From Riemerella anatipestifer_E (GTDB lineage: Bacteria; Bacteroidota; Bacteroidia; Flavobacteriales; Weeksellaceae): a stretch of DNA of 64,000 nucleotides. Shown here one piece after another: positions 50,838 through 58,761 of this stretch. Position 1 is the first letter of the stretch; each line of letters starts with the position of its first letter. Under the pieces are notes generated by a model. It saw only the letters and a program-made list of their open reading frames with translations. It was not told the DNA's origin and did not search any database. The position numbers were made by a program, and so were the translations under genes. The stretch lies in contig NZ_LEKU01000001.1 in NCBI RefSeq assembly GCF_009932355.1, forward strand, positions 17,290 to 81,289, written 5' to 3'.

Positions 50838-51395
50838 ATGAAAAAGATAATATATATGATAGCTGTTGTTTCAAGCTTTTGCTTGAAGGCACAGGTTAAT
50901 ATAGGCACAGGAAATTTAAATACAGGCTCTACAACAGCATCAGTATTGTTAGAGTTTAATAATTCGGAAAAGAAAGGAATTATATTACCGTGGGTTAATG
51001 CTGTATCGGAGGCTAATTTAACAGACAATACATTTTCGCCAAATGGAACTTTTGTTTTAGATAGGAGTGATAAAGCTGTAAAAGTTAAGGTTAGCAATAG
51101 TTGGCAAAATTTGAGTTATTTAGCAGATAATACCAACACAATACCTGTTAATACCAATACTGGTAGGGTAGAGAATTCGGGAGCTCAGGTTGTTATGGGA
51201 GCTGCTTCTAGTACAGCTAAAGGAATATTAGTTTTAGAAAGTACTACTAAAGCATTGGTATTACCAAAGTTTAGAGATGTACAGAAGAGCATCACAAATC
51301 CAGCTCCTGGTATGATGGCTTTTGATGATACACCAGGTAAAGAACAACTTTGTGTATATAATGGTACAGAATGGAGTTTTTGGACTTGGAAATAG
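50838..51395 (+). CDS. Small secreted partner protein
   Basis: This 185-residue protein has a signal peptide ending near LKAQ, then VNIGTGNLNTGSTTASVLLEF and two beta-rich parts. Its end, NPAPGMMAFDDTPGKEQLCVY followed by an aromatic WSFWTW, matches the module at the C-terminus of the thrombospondin-repeat protein. Its start resembles phage-tail/adhesin-like proteins that are widespread in flavobacteria. Function is unknown; the pair may interact at the cell surface. A terminator follows. Confidence 0.72.
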   Translation: MKKIIYMIAVVSSFCLKAQVNIGTGNLNTGSTTASVLLEFNNSEKKGIILPWVNAVSEANLTDNTFSPNGTFVLDRSDKAVKVKVSNSWQNLSYLADNTNTIPVNTNTGRVENSGAQVVMGAASSTAKGILVLESTTKALVLPKFRDVQKSITNPAPGMMAFDDTPGKEQLCVYNGTEWSFWTWK

Positions 51396-51416
51396 TCAAT
51401 CATGATGGTAAATAAA

Positions 51417-51450
51417 AAAGCAGTCCAAATTTTTGGACTGCTTTCTTTTT
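51417..51450. terminator. Terminator between the secreted pair and the SH3 gene
   Basis: A 13-nt inverted repeat around GCAGTCC/GGACTGC (51417-51429 and 51432-51444), with a T run on the plus strand and a matching A run upstream, can serve both convergent genes. Confidence 0.85.
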
Positions 51451-51467
51451 CTATAAAAATGGGAAAT

Positions 51468-51884
51468 TTATGCTTTAAGGTATCTTGTGTAAGCGTAACC
51501 TTCTTCACCATCTTTAGTTTTTACTTTCCACCAATCGTTGGAAGTCATCTCTACTAAAGTTACAGCTTCTCCTTTTGCTGCTTTACCTACAACTTCAGCT
51601 TCTGTAGAAGGTTCTTTGCGAAGGTTAAGGTTAGAGCTTTCTGTGATTACAGTAAGGCTAGCCCCTACTTCTAGACCTTTTACTTGAACATCAATATTGA
51701 TATCTGATGCTGTGAAACTTGGGTCAATAGCACCAAGGGCATTCCATACTAAATCTTTAGTTGCTGTAGATTGTGTACTACCACTAATGTATAGAATTCC
51801 GTCTTGCTCTTTTACAGATAAGTCTTGTACTCCTGCGTTTTGTGCAGCAGCTACTACACTTGAATATTTATCAGTTAATGACAT
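51468..51884 (-). CDS. BON-like plus bacterial SH3 domain protein without signal peptide
   Basis: The 138 residues contain an N-terminal BON-like fold (about 1-70: VQDLSVKEQDGILYISGSTQS, ...DINIDVQVKG) and a C-terminal SH3b domain (about 75-138: VITESSNLNLRKEPSTEAEV, DWWKVKTKDGEEGYAYTRYL). No signal peptide or membrane segment is present, so it seems cytoplasmic, unlike most SH3b proteins. The design resembles E. coli Kbp/YgaU (BON plus LysM). It lies 10 nt after a BON lipoprotein gene, so both are made together. Confidence 0.82.
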   Translation of the reverse strand: MSLTDKYSSVVAAAQNAGVQDLSVKEQDGILYISGSTQSTATKDLVWNALGAIDPSFTASDINIDVQVKGLEVGASLTVITESSNLNLRKEPSTEAEVVGKAAKGEAVTLVEMTSNDWWKVKTKDGEEGYAYTRYLKA

Positions 51885-51894
51885 GGTATTTTAA

Positions 51895-52374
51895 TTATTT
51901 TACGGTAAGTTGGTTATTGTATTTTCCTATTTTAAGAGCATCTACAGACTCTTTTATCTTTCTAGCATCTGAAGAAGATACATTTCCTGTTAGTGTAAGT
52001 TCACCATTTACATCTTCTACTTTTACGCTAGGGAAATCTTTAATAGCATCTTTTACTTTTTGTAAAACTACTGCATCTACTTGATTTACTGCTACTGCAG
52101 GCTCTGGCGTTGCTATGGTGGTCATATCATGAACATCTTTAATGCCAGGTATCGCTTTTAAAGACGCTATCATTTGGTCTTTTTCTGCTTGACTAGCAAA
52201 TACACCACTTAAATGAGCTTGCCCATCTTTTACCTCAACTGAAGCCTGAGGGTTTGCTTTAACTACTTCTGTAGCTTTGGTAGAAAGTTCTGCGTCGTTA
52301 GGCTTTTTCTTGCACGAAACTGCCGTAAAAGACACTAAAATAGCTAATGCTGCTGTTTGAAAAATTTTTTTCAT
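51895..52374 (-). CDS. BON-domain lipoprotein (OsmY-like)
   Basis: The 159 residues start with a lipoprotein signal (MKKIFQTAALAILVSFTAVSC; lipobox AVS-C, then KKK). Two BON domains follow (about 33-85 and 100-159), the second ending ESVDALKIGKYNNQLTVK. BON proteins bind phospholipids or stabilise the envelope and are often stress-induced. It is co-transcribed with the BON-SH3 gene, suggesting a common envelope or osmotic stress response, which is inference. Confidence 0.85.
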   Translation of the reverse strand: MKKIFQTAALAILVSFTAVSCKKKPNDAELSTKATEVVKANPQASVEVKDGQAHLSGVFASQAEKDQMIASLKAIPGIKDVHDMTTIATPEPAVAVNQVDAVVLQKVKDAIKDFPSVKVEDVNGELTLTGNVSSSDARKIKESVDALKIGKYNNQLTVK

Positions 52375-52396
52375 AAATTTTTAATGATTTTTAAAG

Positions 52397-52430
52397 TTTG
52401 TAAATTATAACAAATTTATACTTAGTTTTG
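52397..52430 (+). promoter_or_regulatory. Promoter of the GH25 gene
   Basis: TTTG (52397-52400), 22 nt, TAGTTTTG (52423-52430). The -7 element ends 8 nt before the ATG at 52439, so the mRNA would have an extremely short leader. Confidence 0.55.
52411..52418 (-). promoter_or_regulatory. -7 element for the BON lipoprotein operon, overlapping the divergent GH25 promoter
   Basis: The minus strand reads TAAATTTG, 36 nt before the ATG at 52374. It lies within the spacer of the opposite promoter, so the two cannot easily be occupied at once. Confidence 0.55.
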
Positions 52431-52438
52431 CAAGTGTT

Positions 52439-53302
52439 ATGCCAAAACGAAGATATAACTCCAAAGTTAGAAAAAAAAATAACATAAGCAAGAGAAACAA
52501 AAAAAAGATTTACAGGTGGATATTACTACTTGTAATGTCTGTAGCCCTTATTGGTACAGGTATTTATATCAAAAATAAAGTCTTTTTCTATTATGCTATG
52601 TATTTTAAAAAGCATCAACATAAAAAACTAGAGAATTCCATTACAGAAACTAAACGAATAAACACCATCATTACTGAGTATCAGGATAAGGTATTTGGTA
52701 TGGATATATCTCATTATCAAAGAAAAGAAGATATAGAGTGGGATAGCTTAAGTATTGCAAATGATGCTATAAATATTGATTTTATTGTGTTAAGAGCTAC
52801 CATGGGAAATGCTTCTAAGGACAAACATTTTGAATACTTTTGGACTCAAGCAAAAAAATATAATTATACAAGAGGAGCTTATCATTTTTATCGCCCAGAT
52901 GAGGATCCTATTTTACAAGCTAATAATTTTTTAGACCAAGTGAAGCTAGAAAAAGGAGATCTTCGCCCAGTGCTAGATATAGAAAAAATACCTAGAAGAA
53001 AATCTGTAAAACAGTATAAAGAAGACATAAAGACTTGGCTTAAAATAGTAGAAGAAGCCTACGGAACTAAACCTATTATCTACACCTATTATCATTTTTA
53101 TAAAGACTATTTAAGAGGTGATTTTGAGGGTTATCCTCTATGGCTAGCTAATTACAATCATGTTTTAGTACCTTCGGAAGAAGATAATTGGTTGTTTTGG
53201 CAGTTTACAGAAAAAGGCATTGTAAAAGGCATCAATGTAAAAGTAGACCTCAATGTCTTCAATGGAAATTCTTGGGAGTTTGATAAAATGACATTAGATT
53301 AG
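52439..53302 (+). CDS. Membrane-anchored GH25 lysozyme-like muramidase
   Basis: Glycoside hydrolase family 25 enzymes cut the MurNAc-GlcNAc bond of peptidoglycan. The 287 residues have a very basic N-terminus (RRYNSKVRKKNNISKRNKKK), a single membrane anchor (about 28-45) and a GH25 domain from about residue 80: GMDISHYQRKEDIEW, FIVLRATMG, the TRGAYHFYRP strand, the catalytic pair DIE in LRPVLDIEK and PLWLANYNH. The catalytic domain should face the periplasm. Its divergent neighbour is an envelope lipoprotein operon. Confidence 0.92.
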   Translation: MPKRRYNSKVRKKNNISKRNKKKIYRWILLLVMSVALIGTGIYIKNKVFFYYAMYFKKHQHKKLENSITETKRINTIITEYQDKVFGMDISHYQRKEDIEWDSLSIANDAINIDFIVLRATMGNASKDKHFEYFWTQAKKYNYTRGAYHFYRPDEDPILQANNFLDQVKLEKGDLRPVLDIEKIPRRKSVKQYKEDIKTWLKIVEEAYGTKPIIYTYYHFYKDYLRGDFEGYPLWLANYNHVLVPSEEDNWLFWQFTEKGIVKGINVKVDLNVFNGNSWEFDKMTLD

Positions 53303-53312
53303 ATTCAATCAA

Positions 53313-53350
53313 AAAAAGGAAGGTAACTCCATAGAGTTATCTTCCTTTTT
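53313..53350. terminator. Terminator shared by the GH25 gene and the TonB receptor
   Basis: A 17-nt stem with one wobble (53313-53329 and 53334-53350, 4-nt loop) bears A and T runs, so it can end both convergent transcripts. Confidence 0.88.
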
Positions 53351-53382
53351 AATGAAAAACTATATTAGATTAGTGCGTTTTA

Positions 53383-55572
53383 TTATAAGCTGATTCTTAC
53401 ACCTACATTTACAAATCTTGGCATACCTGGTCTGTATCCTGAAGGATTAAGTGAGGATAAATAGGTTTGGTTAAGTAGATTTTGAGCGTTAGCATAAACA
53501 GTTGCATTTCTGTTTACCTTGTAAGAAATAGAGGCGTCTAGTATGTTCATAGATGGAACTAGGTTCGCCTCTGGTATAGACCCTTGCCAAACCTTATTGC
53601 TAAAATCACCTCTGTATCTCCAGATAGCAGAAAGTCTAAAGTTTTTGATGTTAGCTCCTGCTTCTATACTTAATTGCTCTTTAGGAATAAATGGTAGAGC
53701 ATCACCTTCTTTAATTGTTCCAAATACTTGAGATTGAAAATCTTTCTTAAAGGAAGAATCTATGTAAGTATAATTGACAGAAACAGGGAAATTAATTTCA
53801 CTATCTTTTCCGCTGATAGTATATCTTAATTGTGCTTCTACACCTCTTATCAATACTTCTCCCGCATTGTATAAATCGCCTTGCCCTGTGTTGCCACCCA
53901 TAACATTGGTATCTGCACCTAGTAGGTTAGAATAATCGTTGATGTAGCCTATCAATTCAGCGTCTACAAAGTTGTTATTAAATCTTGTTCCTAGTTCGTA
54001 GTTCCAGCTTCTTTCTTCTTTTTGTCCTTGTTGAATTCCTGGAGGCGAAAACCCTTTGTGAACACTACCGAATACTTTTAAACCATCATTTATTTTATAA
54101 AGTAAGGATAGCCCTGGTATCCAAGACTCTACTTTGTTAGTCGTAGTTTTTAAATCTTTACCCGTTCTATCTGCATCAGAACGCCCATAGTTTCTTTGTC
54201 TTAGAGTGATATTTTCATATCTTACCCCTGCAGTGGCAACAAGAGCTCCAAACTCTTGCTGATATTGAACATAAGATGCTGTAGCATTAGCATCTTCTAT
54301 TCTATTATCTTGAGAGCCTGCACTTCCTCGTTTTTTTAGTGCTAAACCTTGTGATGTAGAAAGATATTCATCATCTGCTTGAAAACGGTCTTGGCTGTCG
54401 TAGTGGTATCTCGCTCCAAAGCGAACCATTCCCGTTTTTCCTAAATGATAATGCCCATTGAACTGAAGTCCTTGTGAAATATAGTCTCTATTATTATGTC
54501 TTATATAGATGGTATTATCTGCATTATAAGCTCCTTTTAAAGCTAACATTTCGTTAGAGTTATCAGCCATTTCTAAAGCGTTAGAAAGCCCTACTTTATT
54601 ACCTCCAGCTTTAACATCATTCACTTTGTACCAATTTCTTGTAACCTCATTTCTATAAGCATCAAAATTTAAGTGAAGTTCTTTGCTAGGTTCTATTTGA
54701 TAAGACAGTAAGTATTGTCGCTGATTGATTTCTATATTATCTAACTCTGATGATAAGTAACGCTGGTAAGCATTTTTACTGAAGTCCTCTTTAGAAATTC
54801 CCATATAGGTTTCGTTAGAGTTTTGTCTAGAAGCCTGAAGCTTAAACTGAAGTTTATTAGGAATAGCTGCATTAGAATTGTCATACAGCAACTTTATCAT
54901 ACCATCATTAAGTGTGAACCCCGTGTTTTTACCATTCGGAAGTTCTTTAAAACCATCTGAGTTATTGGTGAAATATTCTACTAAATATCCGAATTTGCCA
55001 ATTTTATCTCCTACATGAGTATGCACTTTATAGGTGTTGAAATTACCGTAAGAAGCATTTAAAAAGCCTGAAAATTTATTAGGTACTTGAGTAGAAAGCA
55101 TGTTCATACTCCCTCCGATGGTATTGGGACCATACATAATTTGTCCACTACTTTTAAGAATTTCTACGCCAGCCATTCTTCCCATGGTAGGGAAGTAGTA
55201 AGCCGCAGGTGCAACATAAGGGGCAGGTGCTGCTAAAACACCGTCTTCCATTAAATTGATAGACGAGCTTCTAAGCGAAGAAGCACCTCTAATAATAATG
55301 TTAGGACGCAACCCAAAACCTTCCTCTTCTACCACATGTATCCCTGTTTTACCCATAAGTACACGGTTAGCATCAGAGTAGTTATATTTCTGTAATTCTT
55401 TAGCACCAATGTAGATAAAAGAACTCGCTTTTTCGTTCTTATCTTTATTGGTGAAAATAGTTTGAGATTGAATAACAACCTCGTCTATATTTCTAGATTT
55501 TATAGAATCGGTTTCTTGTGCGAATGAAGCCGCCGAGACTAACATTATAAGAGGTAAAAGTTGTTTTTTCAT
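53383..55572 (-). CDS. TonB-dependent receptor, FecA-like
   Basis: The 729-residue protein has a signal peptide ending SFAQ, a TonB-box-like region (RNIDEVVIQSQ), a plug (NRVLMGKTGIHVVEEEGFGLRPNII... with IRGASSLRSSSINLMEDGV and VEILKSSGQIMYGPNTIGG) and a barrel ending in FVNVGVRISL. The FecA-like form suggests uptake of ferric citrate or similar. No fecI/fecR pair is next to it. Its promoter region carries palindromic Fur-like sites, so it is probably iron regulated. Confidence 0.92.
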   Translation of the reverse strand: MKKQLLPLIMLVSAASFAQETDSIKSRNIDEVVIQSQTIFTNKDKNEKASSFIYIGAKELQKYNYSDANRVLMGKTGIHVVEEEGFGLRPNIIIRGASSLRSSSINLMEDGVLAAPAPYVAPAAYYFPTMGRMAGVEILKSSGQIMYGPNTIGGSMNMLSTQVPNKFSGFLNASYGNFNTYKVHTHVGDKIGKFGYLVEYFTNNSDGFKELPNGKNTGFTLNDGMIKLLYDNSNAAIPNKLQFKLQASRQNSNETYMGISKEDFSKNAYQRYLSSELDNIEINQRQYLLSYQIEPSKELHLNFDAYRNEVTRNWYKVNDVKAGGNKVGLSNALEMADNSNEMLALKGAYNADNTIYIRHNNRDYISQGLQFNGHYHLGKTGMVRFGARYHYDSQDRFQADDEYLSTSQGLALKKRGSAGSQDNRIEDANATASYVQYQQEFGALVATAGVRYENITLRQRNYGRSDADRTGKDLKTTTNKVESWIPGLSLLYKINDGLKVFGSVHKGFSPPGIQQGQKEERSWNYELGTRFNNNFVDAELIGYINDYSNLLGADTNVMGGNTGQGDLYNAGEVLIRGVEAQLRYTISGKDSEINFPVSVNYTYIDSSFKKDFQSQVFGTIKEGDALPFIPKEQLSIEAGANIKNFRLSAIWRYRGDFSNKVWQGSIPEANLVPSMNILDASISYKVNRNATVYANAQNLLNQTYLSSLNPSGYRPGMPRFVNVGVRISL

Positions 55573-55578
55573 TATACT

Positions 55579-55591
55579 TTATTTAGAATTG
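55579..55591 (-). promoter_or_regulatory. Fur-like half-site in the 5' untranslated region
   Basis: The plus strand reads TTTATTTAGAATT, whose complement contains the core ATTCTAAATAA found also in the other TonB receptor promoter. It lies between the promoter and the ATG. Confidence 0.4.
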
Positions 55592-55604
55592 TTAAAAGTT
55601 TTGA

Positions 55605-55635
55605 CAAAGGTATAATATCTGAGTAATTACACAAA
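55605..55635 (-). promoter_or_regulatory. Promoter of the FecA-like receptor
   Basis: On the minus strand: TTTG (55635-55632), 19 nt, TACCTTTG (55612-55605), ideal spacing. The 222-nt gap 55573-55794 also contains the palindrome at 55637-55661 and a terminator; nothing else is evident. Confidence 0.85.
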
Positions 55636-55636
55636 A

Positions 55637-55661
55637 TTTATTTAGGATAATTCTAAATAAA
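55637..55661. promoter_or_regulatory. Palindromic operator candidate next to the -33 element
   Basis: Arms TTTATTTAG (55637-55645) and CTAAATAAA (55653-55661) are perfect complements with a 7-nt GATAATT spacer. It directly abuts the -33 of the receptor promoter. The right part, ATTCTAAATAA, is identical to the core at the 6.5 kb receptor promoter. Confidence 0.6.
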
Positions 55662-55736
55662 GAAAGTGTATTGTATTTAATTTATTGAAAATCAATGAAT
55701 TTTTGACCAATGATTTTTGTCATGTATTTATATAGC

Positions 55737-55775
55737 AAAATCGGGCTATCTCACAGAGATAGCCCGATTTTGCCT
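55737..55775 (-). terminator. Terminator after the thioredoxin-fold lipoprotein gene
   Basis: A perfect 16-bp stem (55737-55752 and 55756-55771, 3-nt loop ACA) with A/T runs on both sides. Confidence 0.88.
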
Positions 55776-55794
55776 ATTTTTAAATAAAATTCTT

Positions 55795-57225
55795 TTACTT
55801 CTTTGCAGTAGGTTGAGATAGCTTGTTTAAAGCATCTACTATCTGCATATCTATATTACCTATAGCTGCAGGGCTAGCCACTTTACCGTCTTTATCTATT
55901 ACCACAGCACTCGGTAATTTAAATCCATAAATACCAAATTTATCAGCAGCTTCAGAGTTCATACCGTTTTTAGCATACAAACTTTCCACTTTTAATCCTT
56001 TAAACATAGCTGCTTCGGTCTTTTTGAACTGGTCTTCAGTATCATCTAAATTTATCATTACCAAATTAACCTTACCTCCATATTGAGTTGCAAGTTGCTT
56101 TACAGAAGGAGTAAGGCTTTCGGATACATAAGGATTCCAAGAAGCATAAAATATTAAAACGCTTGGTTTACCCTCATATTTAGATAAACTCACTTTTTCT
56201 CCTTTATTATTAACTAAATCAACGCTAGGAGCTTTCTGCCCAACTTCAATACCTTGTATAGCGAGTTTAACTTTTTCTAACTCTTTTTTTATCTGGCTGT
56301 CTTTGATAGATTTATTAACCACTTCCATTACTTGCTTAATTCTTGGATGTTGAGGTTGTAAATCGTATTGTGTTGCAACGAAAGCAATTAGGTGGTCTTT
56401 CGTGTACTGGTCAATATCTTTCTTGCCTTCTAGATATTTAACAAAGGCTTCTGTAGTAGAGATTTCTTTGTTTTGAAGCGTATTCATAAAGCTAGTAAAA
56501 CCTTCTTGATTCTTAATGAGTAGGTAGCTTCTATAAGTAGGCAAGGTTTTTATCCATTTCTTCTCATCTCCTTTTAGACCGTCTTGATATTTTGTAAATT
56601 CAGCCGAAGGCTTGAAATTAGGGTTTCCAGTAGCCGCACCATGCATAGCCGCATATTGTTCGGTAATCATTAGAAGGGTTACTTTCATCTCACTTGATTT
56701 CCATTCTACCACTTCGGAGTCTGGTTTTGTTTTAGACTTAACCTCTTCTATTTTCTTATCTACATCTGTTTGTATTTTTTTTACTGCTGCAATGAACTCT
56801 TTTTCAGACTTAGACATAAGTTGCATATCTATTTTGCTCATGTAGTCCTCTATATAAGATTGCATTTGAGTAAGGAACTCATTATTTTTTTCGCCATCTC
56901 CTAAGATTTTCATTTTTCTAGGAAATTCTGTAGCGTCAGCCGTAATTTTAATATTATTTCCTTTTTTAAGATAAATAAAATTCATCTGTCTTGCGTAGGT
57001 TATTAGATAGATGCCGTCTTCTTCTATTTTTGGCGTTGCGGAAAAATTGCCTTTAGCATCTACTCCTATATTCATAATAGGCAACGAGCTAGCACTAGAT
57101 ACATTGATGAGCTCTATCCTATCTAAAGGAGAAGCATTTTTAAGCGTTCCTGAAATTTGAACTTCATTTTTAGAACAAGATACCATTAAAATGGCAAAAA
57201 GTACTAACAAAAGATATTTTTTCAT
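55795..57225 (-). CDS. DUF4369/AhpC-TSA thioredoxin-fold lipoprotein lacking the CxxC
   Basis: The 476 residues begin with a lipoprotein signal (lipobox MVS-C near 15-17), an N-terminal DUF4369-like beta domain (QISGTLKNASPLDRIELINV), a long helical middle part and a C-terminal thioredoxin-fold domain (from about 325; GQKAPSVDLVNNKGEKVSL). The place of the redox motif reads ASWNPYVSE (WNPYV at 363-367) instead of WCxxC, while the cis-Pro loop (KLPSAVV near 436-441) is kept. So it cannot be a normal thiol-disulfide enzyme. It may bind a partner or peptide in the periplasm. A -7 element lies 28 nt before the ATG. Confidence 0.85.
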   Translation of the reverse strand: MKKYLLLVLFAILMVSCSKNEVQISGTLKNASPLDRIELINVSSASSLPIMNIGVDAKGNFSATPKIEEDGIYLITYARQMNFIYLKKGNNIKITADATEFPRKMKILGDGEKNNEFLTQMQSYIEDYMSKIDMQLMSKSEKEFIAAVKKIQTDVDKKIEEVKSKTKPDSEVVEWKSSEMKVTLLMITEQYAAMHGAATGNPNFKPSAEFTKYQDGLKGDEKKWIKTLPTYRSYLLIKNQEGFTSFMNTLQNKEISTTEAFVKYLEGKKDIDQYTKDHLIAFVATQYDLQPQHPRIKQVMEVVNKSIKDSQIKKELEKVKLAIQGIEVGQKAPSVDLVNNKGEKVSLSKYEGKPSVLIFYASWNPYVSESLTPSVKQLATQYGGKVNLVMINLDDTEDQFKKTEAAMFKGLKVESLYAKNGMNSEAADKFGIYGFKLPSAVVIDKDGKVASPAAIGNIDMQIVDALNKLSQPTAKK

Positions 57226-57253
57226 AGATATAAATGATTATTTTTTACAATCA

Positions 57254-57261
57254 CAAAGGTA
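57254..57261 (-). promoter_or_regulatory. -7 promoter element for the thioredoxin-fold lipoprotein gene
   Basis: The minus strand reads TACCTTTG, a match to TAnnTTTG, 28 nt before the ATG. Confidence 0.6.
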
Positions 57262-57389
57262 GTTAATAAAACTCGGTTAAAAAATAGGTTTAGGGAATTA
57301 ACGTTTTTTTTTAACAGAATACTATCCTGATTAGTGATTTGGAATTTCAACAAAAAAGACTCACAAAAAGTAAATTAACTATTATTGTA

Positions 57390-57418
57390 TTTGATTATTT
57401 TCATAAAATATATTTTTG
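57390..57418 (+). promoter_or_regulatory. Promoter of the GLPGLI gene
   Basis: TTTG (57390-57393), 17 nt, TATTTTTG (57411-57418), 22 nt before the ATG. The remainder of the 215-nt gap has only the opposite promoter. Confidence 0.6.
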
Positions 57419-57440
57419 TAACAATTAAGGGTTTAATTTT

Positions 57441-58286
57441 ATGTTTAAAAAATACATTTTCACGATAACACTGTTGTTATTTGCATGCATTGATGCACAA
57501 GTATATAAAAACGATTCATTACGCGGAAGTTTTACTTATCTATTGAAGTCGAAACCTAATAATCTTTATCCTGAAAATCTTTATCAAGAGTTATTTTCTC
57601 TTCAAGTTAGTGATAGTCGCTCATTTTTTATTAGTGAAAATTTACTAAAGTATGATTCTATTTTTACTAGTGAGATGAATACAGCTATCAGAGGTGGCTC
57701 AAATTCTATTAATTTTAGTGGTAAGTCATTTCCAAAAACAAATTCTAAATTTCTAGTCGTGCAAGAAAATGATAAAACTATTTTCTATGGAACTGTAGGA
57801 ACTTCTGTTCTTTCTTATCAAGAGCCTAAAATCAATAGTTGGAAATTAGTTGATGAAACAAAGATAGTTAACTCTTTTAGTTGTAAAAAAGCAGAGTTAA
57901 GATTTAAGGGTAGAGACTGGATTGCTTGGTACTCTACTGAAATTCCTTTCCCTTATGGACCTTATAAGTTTGGAGGGTTACCAGGTCTGATTATAAAAAT
58001 GACGGACAAAAAAGGTGAGTATGATTTTGAGTTAGTAAAATCATTACCTAGTCGAGATTTAAAAGGAAAGATAGTAGGTATAAACAAAAAACGCTATGAT
58101 AATTCTATATCTGTTACAAAGCAGGAATTAGAGGATACGAAAGATAATTTTAGGAAGAACCTATTACAATCAATGAAAAATGACGGTGTAGTTCTCTCGC
58201 CTGAACAAACTACTGCATTGAGAGAAAAACAAAAAAGAGATGAGTCGGAAAAGAAGGGTTACAATCCTATCGAGTTAGAAGACTAA
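57441..58286 (+). CDS. GLPGLI family protein
   Basis: The 281 residues start with a signal peptide ending around IDAQ and contain the family motif FGGLPGLIIKM, preceded by the typical AWYSTEIPFPYGPYK. GLPGLI proteins are exported proteins of Bacteroidota with unknown function, often next to porin or TonB-type genes. The C-terminus is Lys/Glu-rich. It has its own promoter and converges on the haem-binding protein gene with only 4 nt between. Confidence 0.9.
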   Translation: MFKKYIFTITLLLFACIDAQVYKNDSLRGSFTYLLKSKPNNLYPENLYQELFSLQVSDSRSFFISENLLKYDSIFTSEMNTAIRGGSNSINFSGKSFPKTNSKFLVVQENDKTIFYGTVGTSVLSYQEPKINSWKLVDETKIVNSFSCKKAELRFKGRDWIAWYSTEIPFPYGPYKFGGLPGLIIKMTDKKGEYDFELVKSLPSRDLKGKIVGINKKRYDNSISVTKQELEDTKDNFRKNLLQSMKNDGVVLSPEQTTALREKQKRDESEKKGYNPIELED

Positions 58287-58290
58287 TACA

Positions 58291-58755
58291 TTATTTTTTA
58301 TAAACCTCCTCATCTAGTAGCTTTTGGAAATAATCTTGCAGAAGCTGTCTTTGTTTTTGAGAAAGTTGTGCTTCTGGGTGTTGTGCTACATAGCCTTTTA
58401 GTGGCATTTCGTGGCGTTTTATAGTTTCTATACTTCCTTCCAAAGCTCCTTTTTTTAGATACTCGTTATAAGTATTCCACACGGAGAAGTTGAGGTGCTT
58501 TCTTCCTTCGTTAATGTGGTGTTTTATGCTCCAAGATATAGGTGCAATGTAGGCATAGCTAGGGTATTTAGTTTCGTTGGAATGGCAGTCGTAACAAGCC
58601 TTTTTTAAAAGCACTTCTACCTCTTTAGGTGTATTTTCTACATTTACAAAATTACCCTTTTCGTTTACTGGAGGATTGGTACGGTCTATTGGGATAAGTT
58701 GTATCAGTAACAGGCTTAATATCGCCCACAATGCTATTTTAAATATTTTTTTCAT
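58291..58755 (-). CDS. Haem-binding domain (single CxxCH) membrane-anchored protein
   Basis: The 154-residue protein has an N-terminal membrane anchor (about 7-22) and one CxxCH motif (Cys54, Cys57, His58 in CYDCHSNETKYP), then PISWSIKHHINEGRKHLNFS, the pattern of the Haem_bd family. It would sit in the periplasm as a c-type haem protein. It starts 6 nt after the stop of the Ig-like lipoprotein gene, so they form an operon. Confidence 0.88.
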   Translation of the reverse strand: MKKIFKIALWAILSLLLIQLIPIDRTNPPVNEKGNFVNVENTPKEVEVLLKKACYDCHSNETKYPSYAYIAPISWSIKHHINEGRKHLNFSVWNTYNEYLKKGALEGSIETIKRHEMPLKGYVAQHPEAQLSQKQRQLLQDYFQKLLDEEVYKK

Positions 58756-58761
58756 TAGGTT

